NCBI GenBank assembly: GCA_035926095.1
Contig: JAVRQT010000005.1
Span: 1,364,001 to 1,428,000 of the forward strand
DNA from: Elasticomyces elasticus
Lineage: Eukaryota; Ascomycota; Dothideomycetes; Mycosphaerellales; Teratosphaeriaceae
Reading direction: 5' to 3'
DNA length: 64,000 bases
Below are positions 41,506-52,195 of the stretch, piece after piece. The position numbers and the translations under genes are program-made. Every line of letters starts with the position of its first letter. Position 1 is the first letter of the stretch. The notes beneath the pieces are model-generated. The model made no database searches, was not told the DNA's origin, and saw only the letters and a program-made list of their open reading frames with translations.

Positions 41506-43302
41506 CTAAGCAATCCAGAACCAAGCTTTCTCCAACCAATTTCGTGGCACGGGTGGCACATCCATTGCTTCCATCTCATCCATCTCGCGTTTGCCAGTCA
41601 GGACGTCTATCTCATGTATCTTGCGGCCGAAAGACCAAAAGCCGCCTGTGAATGAAGTCTCCTTCGTTTCTTTCGTGACTGCTGTGTAGATTTTGTGCCC
41701 GATGTATAACACCAAGAAGACAGGAATGGTGATGTATGCTGCCAGAAAGGAGGACACGCTCCATTCGGACGGAAAGAAGACTTGGAAGCCGTTCGTCAAA
41801 GTCAGGATGGTGACGAGGCCGAGCACGAAGTATGTTGCGTAAGGTTGCAGCGGTGTCTTGTACGGTAGACTCTGCAGCAGGCCGTTATATTGCATCGCTT
41901 TACGAAACCGGAGGTAAGTGATCATCGCCACGATCCACGCAATGAAGCCGGATATGGTGGAGATGTTGCTGAACCATGTGAATACCGTGGCTCCCGAATT
42001 CGACACATTGAGGTATGCCAGACAGGCGAAGAGCCAAGTCGTCATGACCGCCACGTACGGGACACCTCGCTTGGATGTCCGCGAGAAGATCTTGGGCGCT
42101 TGAGAGGAGAGCGACATGCTGTATAGCATTCTGGAGCCGGAGTAGAGGAAGGCGTTTCCTGCTGACCAGGCGGAGGTCAGGATCGCGGCGTTGATTACGT
42201 GGTTTAAGCCTTGGATCCCGGCGCGTTGGATGCCGATTACAAAGGGTGAAGCGCTGGCGTTGGAGTCTGGGGAGAGGAGCCGGGAGTCGTTGTAGGGAAC
42301 TATGACGCCGATAGCTAGAGAGCCTAAGCCGTAGAAGAGTGCTAGACGCCAGACATAGCGGCGAGCAGCTTTGGGAATATTGCGGCGTGGTGCCACTGTT
42401 TCTCCTGCAGCTAGGGCGATGAGCTCTGGAGACAAGATGAATGCGAATCCTGCACGGACGAAGGCGGTCCAGTAGGCGAGAAAGCGACCTGTATTGCCTT
42501 CGACCAAGTAGGGTTTGAATGCTCCGGGGTTGAGAGGCTCCCAGTAGCGGAAGCCGAGACGGTCGTGATCTGGTCCGCCACCGAAGAAGAGGATTATGCT
42601 TAGCATTACTAGGCCTGTGATTGTGATGAGTTTGATGGAGGCGAACCAGAATTCCGCCTCGCCAAAGACATTGACAGCGAAGATGTTTAGGGCTAGGATG
42701 ACGAGGAGGATCTGTGAATGGTTAGCTTGGAAGGTACAGAGCAGTATGCGATCATATTTACAATTGTGATCCAGACTGCCACTGGCACAGCCTCCGTCCA
42801 GTACTGCAGTATGATGGCGCCAGCGGTAGCCTCGGCGGCGACTAAGATTGCGTACGCGTACCAGTAGTTCCATCCGTCTGCGAACGCAAGCGACGGCTCA
42901 ACGAAGCGGTCGACGAAGTATGGGATGGAAATACCCCTGAGCGGCAAGTAGGTTGACATCTCGGCCAGATCGTTCATGACGACCCAGACTACGAACATCA
43001 TCGATAGATAGGCCATGAACAGTGGTGCCGGTCCGACAGTAGCTAGAATGCCTCCTGAACCTATGAAGAGGCCAGTGCCTGCAGAACTTGTTAGCACTGT
43101 AATCGAGAACATAGAAGAACGAAGCCGTACCAATGGCGCCGCCAAGTGCGATGAATTGGATGTGTCGGCTCTTGAGACCACGCTCAAGCTGGTGAGACGC
43201 TGCCAAATCGATTTCGCCTTTGGCGGACTGCGTCTGTGAGAGGCTGAGATCTTTCGGCGTTGCGTCGTCCATCTTCATCTTCTCGGAGTCGTAGTCGGCC
43301 AT
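41506..43302 (-). CDS. Amino-acid permease (APC superfamily, YAT type)
   Basis: Three exons, 43302-43131, 43078-42762 and 42711-41506, with introns of 52 and 50 nt, give 564 residues. A charged N-terminus is followed by LKSRHIQFIALGGAIGTGLFIGSG across the first splice, the signature of TM1 in fungal amino-acid permeases. About a dozen hydrophobic segments follow, with FRYWEPLNPGAF, ETVAPRRNIPKA and SMSLSSQAPKIFSRTSKRGVPY as family blocks. The protein imports amino acids by proton symport at the plasma membrane. Which amino acids it takes cannot be told. It is tail-to-tail with the Ola1 gene, only 103 bp apart. Confidence 0.94.
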
Positions 43303-44013
43303 CGTGTATTGTCCGCTCTGCGAATGCGAGGTGTTGTCTACAAATCAGCGCTGTGTAATACGTATGTGCTCGTTGGACCGAATGAAGAAACACTTTTGAG
43401 CCTATATGAACTTCATGCCGTCTCCCATCGATCGCGGCTACACTCGGTATTCTATCTGTTCACTATCGTGTCTAAAACTAAGTATGGCATTTCCATGCGA
43501 TATCAGTGCGTTGACAGACCAAAAGGCCCACTGGGTCTGACCTTGGCAGCGAAGTTGCGCCGTGAGCCAGGTGAAGCTGTTACATAACAGGAGCGGAGAG
43601 GCACTGGGGAAAGGATGAGAGACATGGAGTAGCTTCATAAGGGTAATCGATCCACAGATCTGCTCATTTTGATGTTAATTCGTTGGATTACACGATATGC
43701 TTGCAGACCGTGGGAAGGGTATCGTCGGCTGAGGATTGTGGTATTTCTTGCATCATTCGGTCCTTCTGAACTTGGCAGAGTATGTTGATGGCAGCTGAAT
43801 CGCAGTTGGCTCTGGGAACACTGATCTCGCACGAGCCTCAGACATCTACAGCGCTTGCCGGCGTAATGACGAGAAGTACTAGTAGGGGCTCGAGGAAGAA
43901 GGAAAGTGGTAGTGAACATACAGCGGGAATAGCCGCTCTGCTAGTGCTAGCGCGAAATTGCTTCCAACATCACGTCTCCGTCCGGAGCGCGTCCTAAGCA
44001 TATTACGCATAGG
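43303..44013. other. Divergent promoter region, permease / Cys-rich protein gene
   Basis: 711 bp with no supported gene. It should hold both promoters. Confidence 0.5.
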
Positions 44014-44876
44014 ATGGCAAGTAGCTCCGCCGTCGAGGCATCTCATGTGTACTTGACGAGCTGCTTGTTGACTCGAGGACTCGTTTCTGGCAGACATTGA
44101 TACAGTACATCCGCGCTCCCGACGACCACCAGGAGCGGCAGACTCTCTCCTCGGACAATCTCGAGTCTCCGGGCGTAGCACCCTCATCTGGCGCCGAAGC
44201 CACGAGGCCTCCCTTGCTCAAGCGGAAGCATATATCGAAACCCATTGTCGAGGACAGTGATGATGATGAGGAGGGGTCCGACGTGTACAGCTTCGAGCAG
44301 GATATCTCAGAAAGTGGAGGTGGAGATGCCGTGAAAAAACAGTTTGAAACGCGAATCAATGGCGTCACCGCCAGTTCTCGAGCCGGGAAGAAACAGAAGC
44401 AGTCGCCTCCCTTACGCCGTCCTGCTGCTGTGGACCAATACTACAGCAACAAATGCACGGAAGACAGTTGGAGTCTTATTGAAGACAAGCGCAAGCTTGA
44501 TCTGACGCATGTCGGTCGCATCGAAGAGACCGAGGCTGGTGAGAACGCTTCGCAAGCTTGTGAGCGTTGTCACACGAAACAACGGCCATGCAGAGTATAT
44601 CACGAGAAAGCGCGGGCGAGTTACCACGTTGGGGACGTCGGATACAGCTGCGCGCATTGTCGCTTCGACTGTAAGCCGTGCTCCTTCTCTGCTATGCACA
44701 AGAAGCCAGCAAATAAGACCAAAGATACGTTGAAGATGGAGAACGAGGCCATGAAAGATGATATCGCGTCCTTGAAGAAGCATAACCGGGTACTAGAGAA
44801 GAAGAACGTGGAGCTGAAGGCGTTGATCGCGGACTATGAGAGCCGAGAGAAAGAGTTCGGCGGCTTCGATGATTAG
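44014..44876 (+). CDS. Cys-rich putative zinc-binding protein with C-terminal coiled coil
   Basis: I model exons 44014-44046 and 44094-44876 across a 47-nt intron (GTGTAC...GGCAG), giving 271 residues beginning MASSSAVEASH. The main frame has no ATG before its conserved part, which is why an upstream exon is needed. The N-terminal half is disordered, with an acidic DSDDDEEGSD patch. Residues near 165-205 carry seven cysteines, in CERCHTKQRPC and, after a gap, CAHCRFDCKPCSF, spaced like a zinc-binding module of fungal DNA- or RNA-associated proteins. The last 55 residues are charged heptads, KKHNRVLEKKNVELKALIAD, typical of a coiled coil. I do not recognise the family. The first exon is the weak point. 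Confidence 0.62.
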
Positions 44877-44946
44877 TTCACGCAGCCAGTCTCAAGTCCA
44901 ACCCTGCATATACGGCAAAGCATGTTATGGTCTACAGCTATAACCG

Positions 44947-46937
44947 CTACGACTGCGCAGCATCGCTCTTACTAGGGTACTCCGTCCGCCGCTGCGTCCG
45001 CACGTATAGGTTTACTGGTCTGATCAATTGGAACCACGGATCATACTCTGTCTCTACTTCACCATCCTTGAACCATTGGTATCTCCAGACCAATTGCACC
45101 AGGAAGATTTTGACCTCCTGAAGGGCAAAATTGAAGCCGATGCACATGCGACCGCCGTATGCAAAGCTGCATTGGTTAGCAGTAGCATAGATGGTTGATT
45201 CGGGTACTTACGGGATGTACTCGGTCTTGCTCCGCTTCTTCACACGCTCGGTATCCCATCGGTCAGGATCGAAACTGTCTGGATTGTCCCAAATCTTGGG
45301 ATTCATGTGCAGATGATGTAACGCAATGATCAGCACATCACCTTTGTACATCTTCAACCCGCCTGGAAGGACCAGATCTTTCTGTGCGGTCCGTCCGGGT
45401 TGATACGAAGGGTTGTGTCGGCGTTGCATCTCCTTGATATACTTGTCGAGCATTGGCAGCTCCTCGATGAGCTCGGGCGTCACATCGGCGCCGTCGCTGA
45501 AGTCTTTATTTACAAGCTCCTGGACCAGGCGCTCCTGCATGCCTGGATACGCCACGAGGCCGTATATCAGCCATGAAAGAAGAGACGATGTAGTCGTGAA
45601 CCCTGCGCCGGAGGCGACAACCAGGGCTGGGACGAGGTTCTTGAGTGGCAGCCTCTCGCCAGCAGCGTCGACAGCACGCACGAAGTAATCTGCTTAGGGT
45701 CAGCATGGTAACGCTCGAATATGCTACCGAACATACCGATCACGTTCGCAGCCTTCAACGCCGCATCCTGCAGCGGCAGGTCTTCAGTCCCGAAGGTAGC
45801 CTTCGCATCCTCGATCGACGCCTCTATCTCCGACAACATGAATTGCTTAACATCCTTCAACCTCTTTGGATCACCGAAGGGCAAGTGTGAGTACCAGTCC
45901 CCTTTCGTGCTGATTTTCTTGTTCAAAGCCAGCGCTTCTGCGATACCAAGTGGCATCTTATTCATCCTGTACATGACGGTAAGCAACTGCTGTTCGCGTT
46001 AGACCTAAACAAAGCTTACGGTGCATCAACGCTGGTGAAATGGCCGAAGTCCTTGCCCAGCATGATCTTGCCCACTGTGGCTGAGCTGAGTTTCAGCATG
46101 AACTGATAAACGTTCCAGGCTTCGTCACGGCTTTCAAGCTCGTCGAAGACAGGCAGCGACATGCGGAGCTCCTGATTCCTGGAAATGGAACGACCATCAG
46201 TCTTGCTCTGTATCTCGGTTTTGGGCTCTGCCACCTACATGATGGGTGCATAGTGCCGAACCGCCTTGGGGCCCAATGCTGGTGGCATGAACTTGTGCAC
46301 GATCTTCCAGCTCGGATCTGTTGAGTCGGCGAGGAAGACGCCAGCATCAGGCGTCTTGATTGGGTAGAGAGGATGATTGGGTACGATGATCTTCGAGAAA
46401 TACTCGGTCTCGCTCAGCCCGATTTGAGCGATTATGGGATCATTCGTCAAGTACGTGGTGCTGCCGCTAAACCAGAAATACGCAGGATCAGTGAGCGCCC
46501 TCGATCCTCATTGAGTACTGACTGACAAGCTTGTGGTTTTGAAGAGCCCGCCATATTTCTCGAACAGACGTAAATTGTTCCCCAGGTGGTCCGGGAAGAC
46601 TGTAACATATGTCAGTCCAGACAGGGCGTTCCGATTACCCTACTGTCCTGTCACCTTCGAAGTAGTTGCCCACCCACGGTAATCCTTCAGGTCCTGGAAC
46701 ATCGCGCACAGCATGACCGCCGACTGTAATCGCGACTGGATCATAGGTGTTTTGCAGAGCCGTCAACTCCTCCACCTCCGCTCCCTTGGATTGGAACCCG
46801 ATCTCCTCTGGGACAACAACTCCAAAATGGTTGGCCACTTCTTGCTTTAGAACCTCGAGGTCCGACACATGGGAGATGTCTAGCTCGAGTCCAGACTTGG
46901 GGTCCTCGCCCGCGAAGTGGAAGAGAGTAATGCCCAT
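44947..46937 (-). CDS. Cytochrome P450 without membrane anchor, beta-grasp-like N-terminus
   Basis: Seven exons on the minus strand, 46937-46655, 46599-46527, 46466-46239, 46178-46020, 45966-45737, 45689-45212 and 45166-44947, give 556 residues; introns are 45-60 nt with good branch sites. The heme loop FAYGGRMCIG places the Cys ligand at 492, and the K-helix ExxR reads EMQR. The proline-rich hinge PGPEGLP comes at 81-87, but no transmembrane helix precedes it. Residues 1-80 alternate strands and one helix (ITLFHF, LELDIS, DLEVLKQEVANHF, PVAITVGG) like a ubiquitin-type beta-grasp fold. The I-helix reads AGFTTT (353-358), with Thr where most P450s have Asp or Glu. The P450 assignment is certain; the substrate is unknown. 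The head-to-head neighbour encodes a b5 reductase. Confidence 0.93.
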
Positions 46938-47616
46938 CCGGGCAGTTTGTGTTGTTTAGATTGATGGTCGAGCGTTGATGGCGATTGGAAGTATGGAAAT
47001 TTTGGCTCGTTGGTCGTCCGCTTGCTGACCCTTTTGTTGGCAGAATCGTTATCGTACCTTGAGCTCAACATACGCATTTGGTACTCTGGTGGCCCTCGCG
47101 GCCGTGCTTACGCATCGCTGGACGGACGAGATGAGTCTCATTACACGACGCACATGCGCCAGGTCACTGAGCGACGCCTGAGCCTCAAGTACGGGACGAC
47201 CCGGCGCAGCATAGTGGTGTGATAATTTGTAAGTCAGACGCAAAGGCTGGTCGTAAGGGCTCAGCAAGCTGAATACGATTGTCGACCGACATACACGACC
47301 GACATACACGACCAGCTCACACAAGCCACAATTTAACAGCCAGCTGAAGCTTGCATGCTCCTCACCAAAACGCCGCATGCTTGTTGATAGCAAAGCTTTG
47401 GTCAGCAACGAGCTTCCGCTCGCACGATCTGTCCGCATCGACATCCCGCGCATATGCATGAGCGATGTGCAACATCCTAGTCTATTACATCCCGTAAGGT
47501 ATAGAGCGGGCTCGCAGATGGGGTGCGAAAAATCTCGATATCTGCACTACGACTCATCTGCTTTCGATCACACCCTTCAGCACTTCTAGTGTTCCAGAAG
47601 TCCAGCTACTTGCACG
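46938..47616. promoter_or_regulatory. Shared divergent promoter, P450 / cytochrome b5 reductase
   Basis: 679 bp separate the two start codons. A 13-bp unit (GACCGACATACAC) is repeated in tandem at 47284-47313. The head-to-head arrangement of two redox genes makes co-regulation plausible. No other gene is supported here. Confidence 0.55.
47284..47313. repeat. 13-bp tandem repeat in the shared promoter
   Basis: GACCGACATACAC occurs twice in a row, followed by a partial third unit (GACC). Confidence 0.9.
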
Positions 47617-49118
47617 ATGTCCAGCATCACATCTACAGAAAGGAAGGAGTTGAAAGCAGAATGGAAGACGGAGACCGAGGTGCCTGTCATGACATTGCAG
47701 GAGGTTGCGAAACATAACGTCAGGAAAGATATCTACATTGTCATTCACGGCAAGGGCGAGTCTTTCTGGGGTCGAACTACGTGGTTCCAGTCTTGCTGAT
47801 CGGAATAGTGTATGATGTGACCGAGTACGCTCGAGACCATCCTGGCGGTCCCGATGCGCTCATCGAGGTTGCTGGAGCCGATGCCACCAGTGCGTACGAA
47901 GATGTCGGACACTCGGAAGACGCTCGCGAGATCATGCACCCTTTTCTGGTCGGCGTTCTTGAAGGCGTATCGACCGGCACCGCTGCAGTAGCGAACTCGG
48001 CAGAGCCTGCTGCAGCGACTGTCCGGGTAGTGCGACAAAGCCCAGGCCAAGAGAAAGCTCCTGACGCGCACGCGAGTGTCTTTCATCCGCGCATAGAGCT
48101 GGTGGCTTTCGCGCTTGGCACCGGCGGTCTAGCCTGGCTAATTGGTCACCCATCCCTGCTAGGCACATTTCCACAGGTGATTCCCAAGGCGATGCCGGGA
48201 CACGCGGGTTTTGCTCAAGGCTTCCTTCTTGCTAGTGTAAGTTCCGCCATCATTGCTGCTGCAAGCGTCCGATACTTGCAGAAGCATATGAACTTTGGGA
48301 CCGACTTTACATCATATCCTGCCCACAAGCATGGCACACACATGGTCCTGTCGTCCCACCACCCGGCTGGCAGTATCGCTCCCGCAGAATACCGCAAGTT
48401 CAAGTTGACCTCCAAGACCGAGCTCTCTGCGGGCATCTGGCGATTCATCTTTGCGTTACCAACTCCAGTATCAGTGCTCGGACTGCCCATTGGTCAGCAC
48501 ATCGCCATCCGCGGCTACGTTGAGGAGAAGACGATCACACGCAGCTACACTCCCGTTTCTAACAACCGCGACCTCGGCAGACTCGAGCTCCTCATCCGGA
48601 TTGTTCCTGATGGTCAGCTCGGCAAGTATCTCTCCAAGATCGATGCAGGCGACGACGTCGAGATTCGAGGGCCGAAGGGTGCGATGAGGTACAGGAAGGG
48701 TATGAGTGCCAGAATCGGCATGATTGGTGGTGGCACTGGTATCACGCCGCTCTACCAACTCATTCGTGCCATCTGTGAGGACAGGACGGACGACACGGAG
48801 GTCAGCCTGGTATATGCGAATCGCTCAGAAGCCGATATCCTCCTACGTCAGCAGCTTGATTGTTTCTCCAAGAACTCCGGAGGCCGGTTCAAGGTGCATT
48901 ATATGCTCGATCACCCGGGGGAGAACTGGACCGGCGGCAAAGGCTTCATCAATCAGGAAGTTCTCGAGCAGAGAATGCCGAAATCAGGTATAGATACGAA
49001 GGTACTCATCTGTGGTCCTCCCGGACTTGTCAATGCTACTGCAAAGAATCTTGTTGCACTTGGCTTCCCTCCGCCTGGCGCGGTCAGTAAGATGAGTGAT
49101 CAGGTCTTCCTGTTTTGA
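47617..49118 (+). CDS. Cytochrome b5 / NADH-cytochrome b5 reductase fusion, membrane-anchored
   Basis: Exons 47617-47755 and 47809-49118 give 482 residues. The splice needs a GC-AG intron of 53 nt (donor GCGAGT); it restores HGKVYDVTEYARDHPGG. The N-terminal cytochrome b5 domain has both heme histidines, H57 in HPGG and H81 in GHSEDA. A linker holds two hydrophobic segments (VAFALGTGGLAWLIG and GFLLASVSSAIIAAASV). The reductase part has the FAD motif RSYTPVS near 291, the NAD motif GGGTGITP near 353 and CGPPG near 448, and ends in a short aromatic tail, VFLF. It should pass electrons from NADH through FAD to its own b5 heme and on to an acceptor at a membrane. The divergent P450 gene next door is the obvious candidate acceptor; this is inference from position. 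Confidence 0.9.
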
Positions 49119-50065
49119 ATGGGCAGGAGAGGGGGCTGTGCTCAGTTCTGGAAGCACAAAACTCTGACTGATTTCGCGGATTGCCGTCCGGTACATAACA
49201 TTTACATGTATTCCATGATGCGCTTCCTCAAATAACTCTTCCCTTCCAGCTCAGTCTAGCTTGTCGCACGATTCATACAATGAGGCGGTGTTCACGGGGC
49301 TGCTGACCGAACTGTTCTGGGTGCTCGGAATGCCACAGACCAGTAGCTCAATGCTCTGTCATAGTAGTAGCATACAGCAAGATCCAGTTACAGATCAATT
49401 GCGGTGGATGATCGTGGCGCCGCCAAGCCGTATCGACGCCACACTTCGCGGAATGTCACCTTCTTTTCCATCTGCACAACAACCATCATTATTGACTCTT
49501 CAAGGCTGCGCTGCAGTAGACTGATTGAGCACCTCACATTGCATCTCGGACCATGGAGGTCTTGCTAACGGCATGCCCCGAGCAGTTTCCAGAGCGGCAG
49601 CCCTCCAAGGCTTGAGATGTCAAAGAAGTATCAAGTTGCGAGAAGACGGCTGACACAGCACTCGCAGATACGCATAGATTTCTGTGCGAGGCTTTCTGCT
49701 CTCTCATAATCAGGCGTAAGCGCGAGCATGCGAGGTTCCCGACTTTGGATGCTCACGGAGGTGGCGCTACCGTCGTAGCTGGACCATTGTGGTATGCTTC
49801 GGCCGTCTCTTTTGGGGCCATGCAGCGACTATGCGAGCATCATCCAGTCTCTGTCACTGTGGAGATGATACTTCTCGTCCTACATCGAAAGTCTCGGGAT
49901 TTCAGGCTGAGTGAGCCGACCCGAGCCGATCATGATGAAGCGTCTCGGCTTGTTCACGGTACTGTTCGTACATATATGCTTTCAATGCCCTTATGGTTTC
50001 TCATCGTTCATTGAGCTGACCCACTTCTTCAATAACACTACCACTCGGTTACGCTTCGCCATACG
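49119..50065. other. Intergenic, 947 bp
   Basis: No gene is supported. Open frames of up to 90 codons overlap on both strands without domain signal. Confidence 0.5.
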
Positions 50066-51939
50066 ATGCCGTACACTCCGCCAGCAAATCACACGTCCCG
50101 GCCAGTTGTGGTACTGGGTGGCGGTGTACTTGGACGCCGGATTGCTGCCTGCTTCGTGAGTGCTGGGTATCATGTCCGTATCCGCGACCCATCGGACAAA
50201 TCCAGGAACGATGCCTTGGCATACATCAAGGAGAACATATCCAGCTTCTTGGCGCTGAGCCACGGCAAGCAGGGTACTTACGAAGCGCTCGCAGATCTCC
50301 CTGCAGCAGTCAAAGATGCATGGCTGGTGTTTGAGGCAGTCCCGGAGGTTCTGTCGATCAAGGAGAGCACCTTCGCCGACCTCGAGAAGTATGCTCCAGA
50401 GGACTGCATTCTTGCCTCAAACAGCTCATCATACAAGTCTGGTGAGCTAGTGGGCAAGGTCAGCGACAAGACGAAAGCTCGAGTACTGAACACCCACTAC
50501 ATGATGCCTCCGCAGGCCATTATTGTCGAGTTGATGACTAGCGGCTACACCAACGAAGGCATCTTCCCATTTCTCGTACAAGAGCACAAGAAGGCCGGCC
50601 TTCACCCGGTGGTAGCTCAGAAGGAATCCACGGGTTTCATATTCAATCGCATTTGGGCTGCGATCAAGCGAGAGGTGCTCGCCGTGATCATGGAAGGAGT
50701 TGCTGACGCCGACACTATCGACAAGATCTGGCAAGAACAGTACAGCTCCCCAGTCGGTCCTTGCAGGCTGATGGGTATGTTGGAGACGCAGCATACATGG
50801 TTGTGCCTTACTGACACGAATACGCAGACAAGGTCGGACTGGACACAGTGGAGCATATCGAGCAGCACTACGTGCAAGATCGCAAGCTTCCGGGTACAAC
50901 ACTCGAATGGCTCCACAAAAATTTCATCGCTCCAGGAAAACTTGGCGACAAGAGTGATAAGGGAGGGCTGTATCCTGCACCGGCGCCAGGCACCAGGACG
51001 AAGATCCTCGTTCTGAATTGGTATCAGGGAACCTACCCTGGCGAGATCACACTCCCTCAGCATCTCAACAAGGGCGAAATTCTGGAGATCTCTGCAGATG
51101 CAAAGATGGCCGGCAGGCATATCGCACTCGTGTCCGGTCAGAATATGCCCGATGGTATTGACGCATGCGACGGCAGAATGTACTGGACGTGCATGGGTGT
51201 ACCCTTGGCCAACGACGGCACGGTGTACTCCGCAAAGCTGGATGGCAGTGATGTCAACACATTGATACCAGTAGGCAAAGTACACACGCCCAAGCAGCTT
51301 CATATCGACCAGGAGAACAAGAAGGTATACTTTTGCGATCGAGAAGGCTTGCGTGTACATCGATGCGACCTCGATGGCTCTCAACATGAGGTCATTATAC
51401 AGACTGGGGACTGGGAAGTCGACCACGAAAAGGTTGCTGATCAGAAGTACTGGCCCGTGGGCATTGCCGTCTCGCACAAGCTGAACACTTTCTACTGGAC
51501 GCAGAAAGGCCCATCCAAGGGCACTGCGGGACGGATCTTCTCGGCGTCGATTGATATGCCGGCTGGAAGTGACGCAGTGACAAGGAAGGACATCAAAGTG
51601 GTCGCCGACAACTTGCCGGAGCCTATCGATCTGGAAGTCGACGACGACGAAGGCGTACTATACTGGACTGACCGAGGCGAAATTCCGCTTGGGAACACGC
51701 TTAACAAGAAGCAGATCGTTGGCGAGGCTCCCAAGTCCGAGGGCACGCTTGGCCGAGAGATCATTGCACAGGGCTTCGGGGAGGCCATTGGTCTGAGGGT
51801 TGACAAGCAGAAGCAATGCATATACGTGGCTGATCTGGCTGGCAGGTTGTGGCAATGTAGCATGACGGCCGCGCCCAAGGAGAAGATCTTCGAGGCTGAG
51901 GGGCATTGTTATACGGGATTGACGTTCATGAGGTACTAG
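50066..51939 (+). CDS. 3-hydroxyacyl-CoA dehydrogenase fused to a YWTD-like beta-propeller
   Basis: Exons 50066-50774 and 50828-51939 are joined across a 53-nt intron (GTATGT, branch CTGAC, CAG), giving 606 residues. Residues 1-310 form a complete 3-hydroxyacyl-CoA dehydrogenase: NAD motif VVLGGGVLGRRIA, ILASNSSSY, the catalytic His at 144 in NTHYMMPP, and the helical C-terminal domain from STGFIFNRIW to GLYP. Residues from about 320 form a different domain with repeated strands (GIDACDGRMYWT, LHIDQENKKVYFCDREG, LEVDDDEGVLYWTDRG, LRVDKQKQCIYVADLAG) spaced like LDL-receptor YWTD or SMP-30/gluconolactonase propeller blades. The splice joins both parts in one frame, so the fusion does not rest on a doubtful junction: the intron lies inside the dehydrogenase. 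Substrate unknown; the first domain oxidises 3-hydroxyacyl-type alcohols or related acids. Confidence 0.88.
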
Positions 51940-52195
51940 AAATGTCATTCGCAAGCGATGGTGAGCCCATGAAGTCACGTGTCTCTCCGCCTTCGCCATC
52001 CTTTACTTCGCTCAGTCCTTGCACCTTGCATCAACAATCATCAGTATGATTCTGTTGACGCGACTTATAGAAATGTAGATATGACACCGCGAGGAGCACT
52101 GCGGAATATGGTTTCATTGCGCGAAACGCGCCTTGCTGATGTACCAGCACACAGCTTGCCTCGCTCTACGTTAGTTCCCTTCATAGATACTTACA

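Noticed and set aside
47049..47459. 136-codon minus-strand frame in the P450/b5-reductase promoter
   Set aside because: It spans the tandem repeat, has no domain and no compositional sign of coding.
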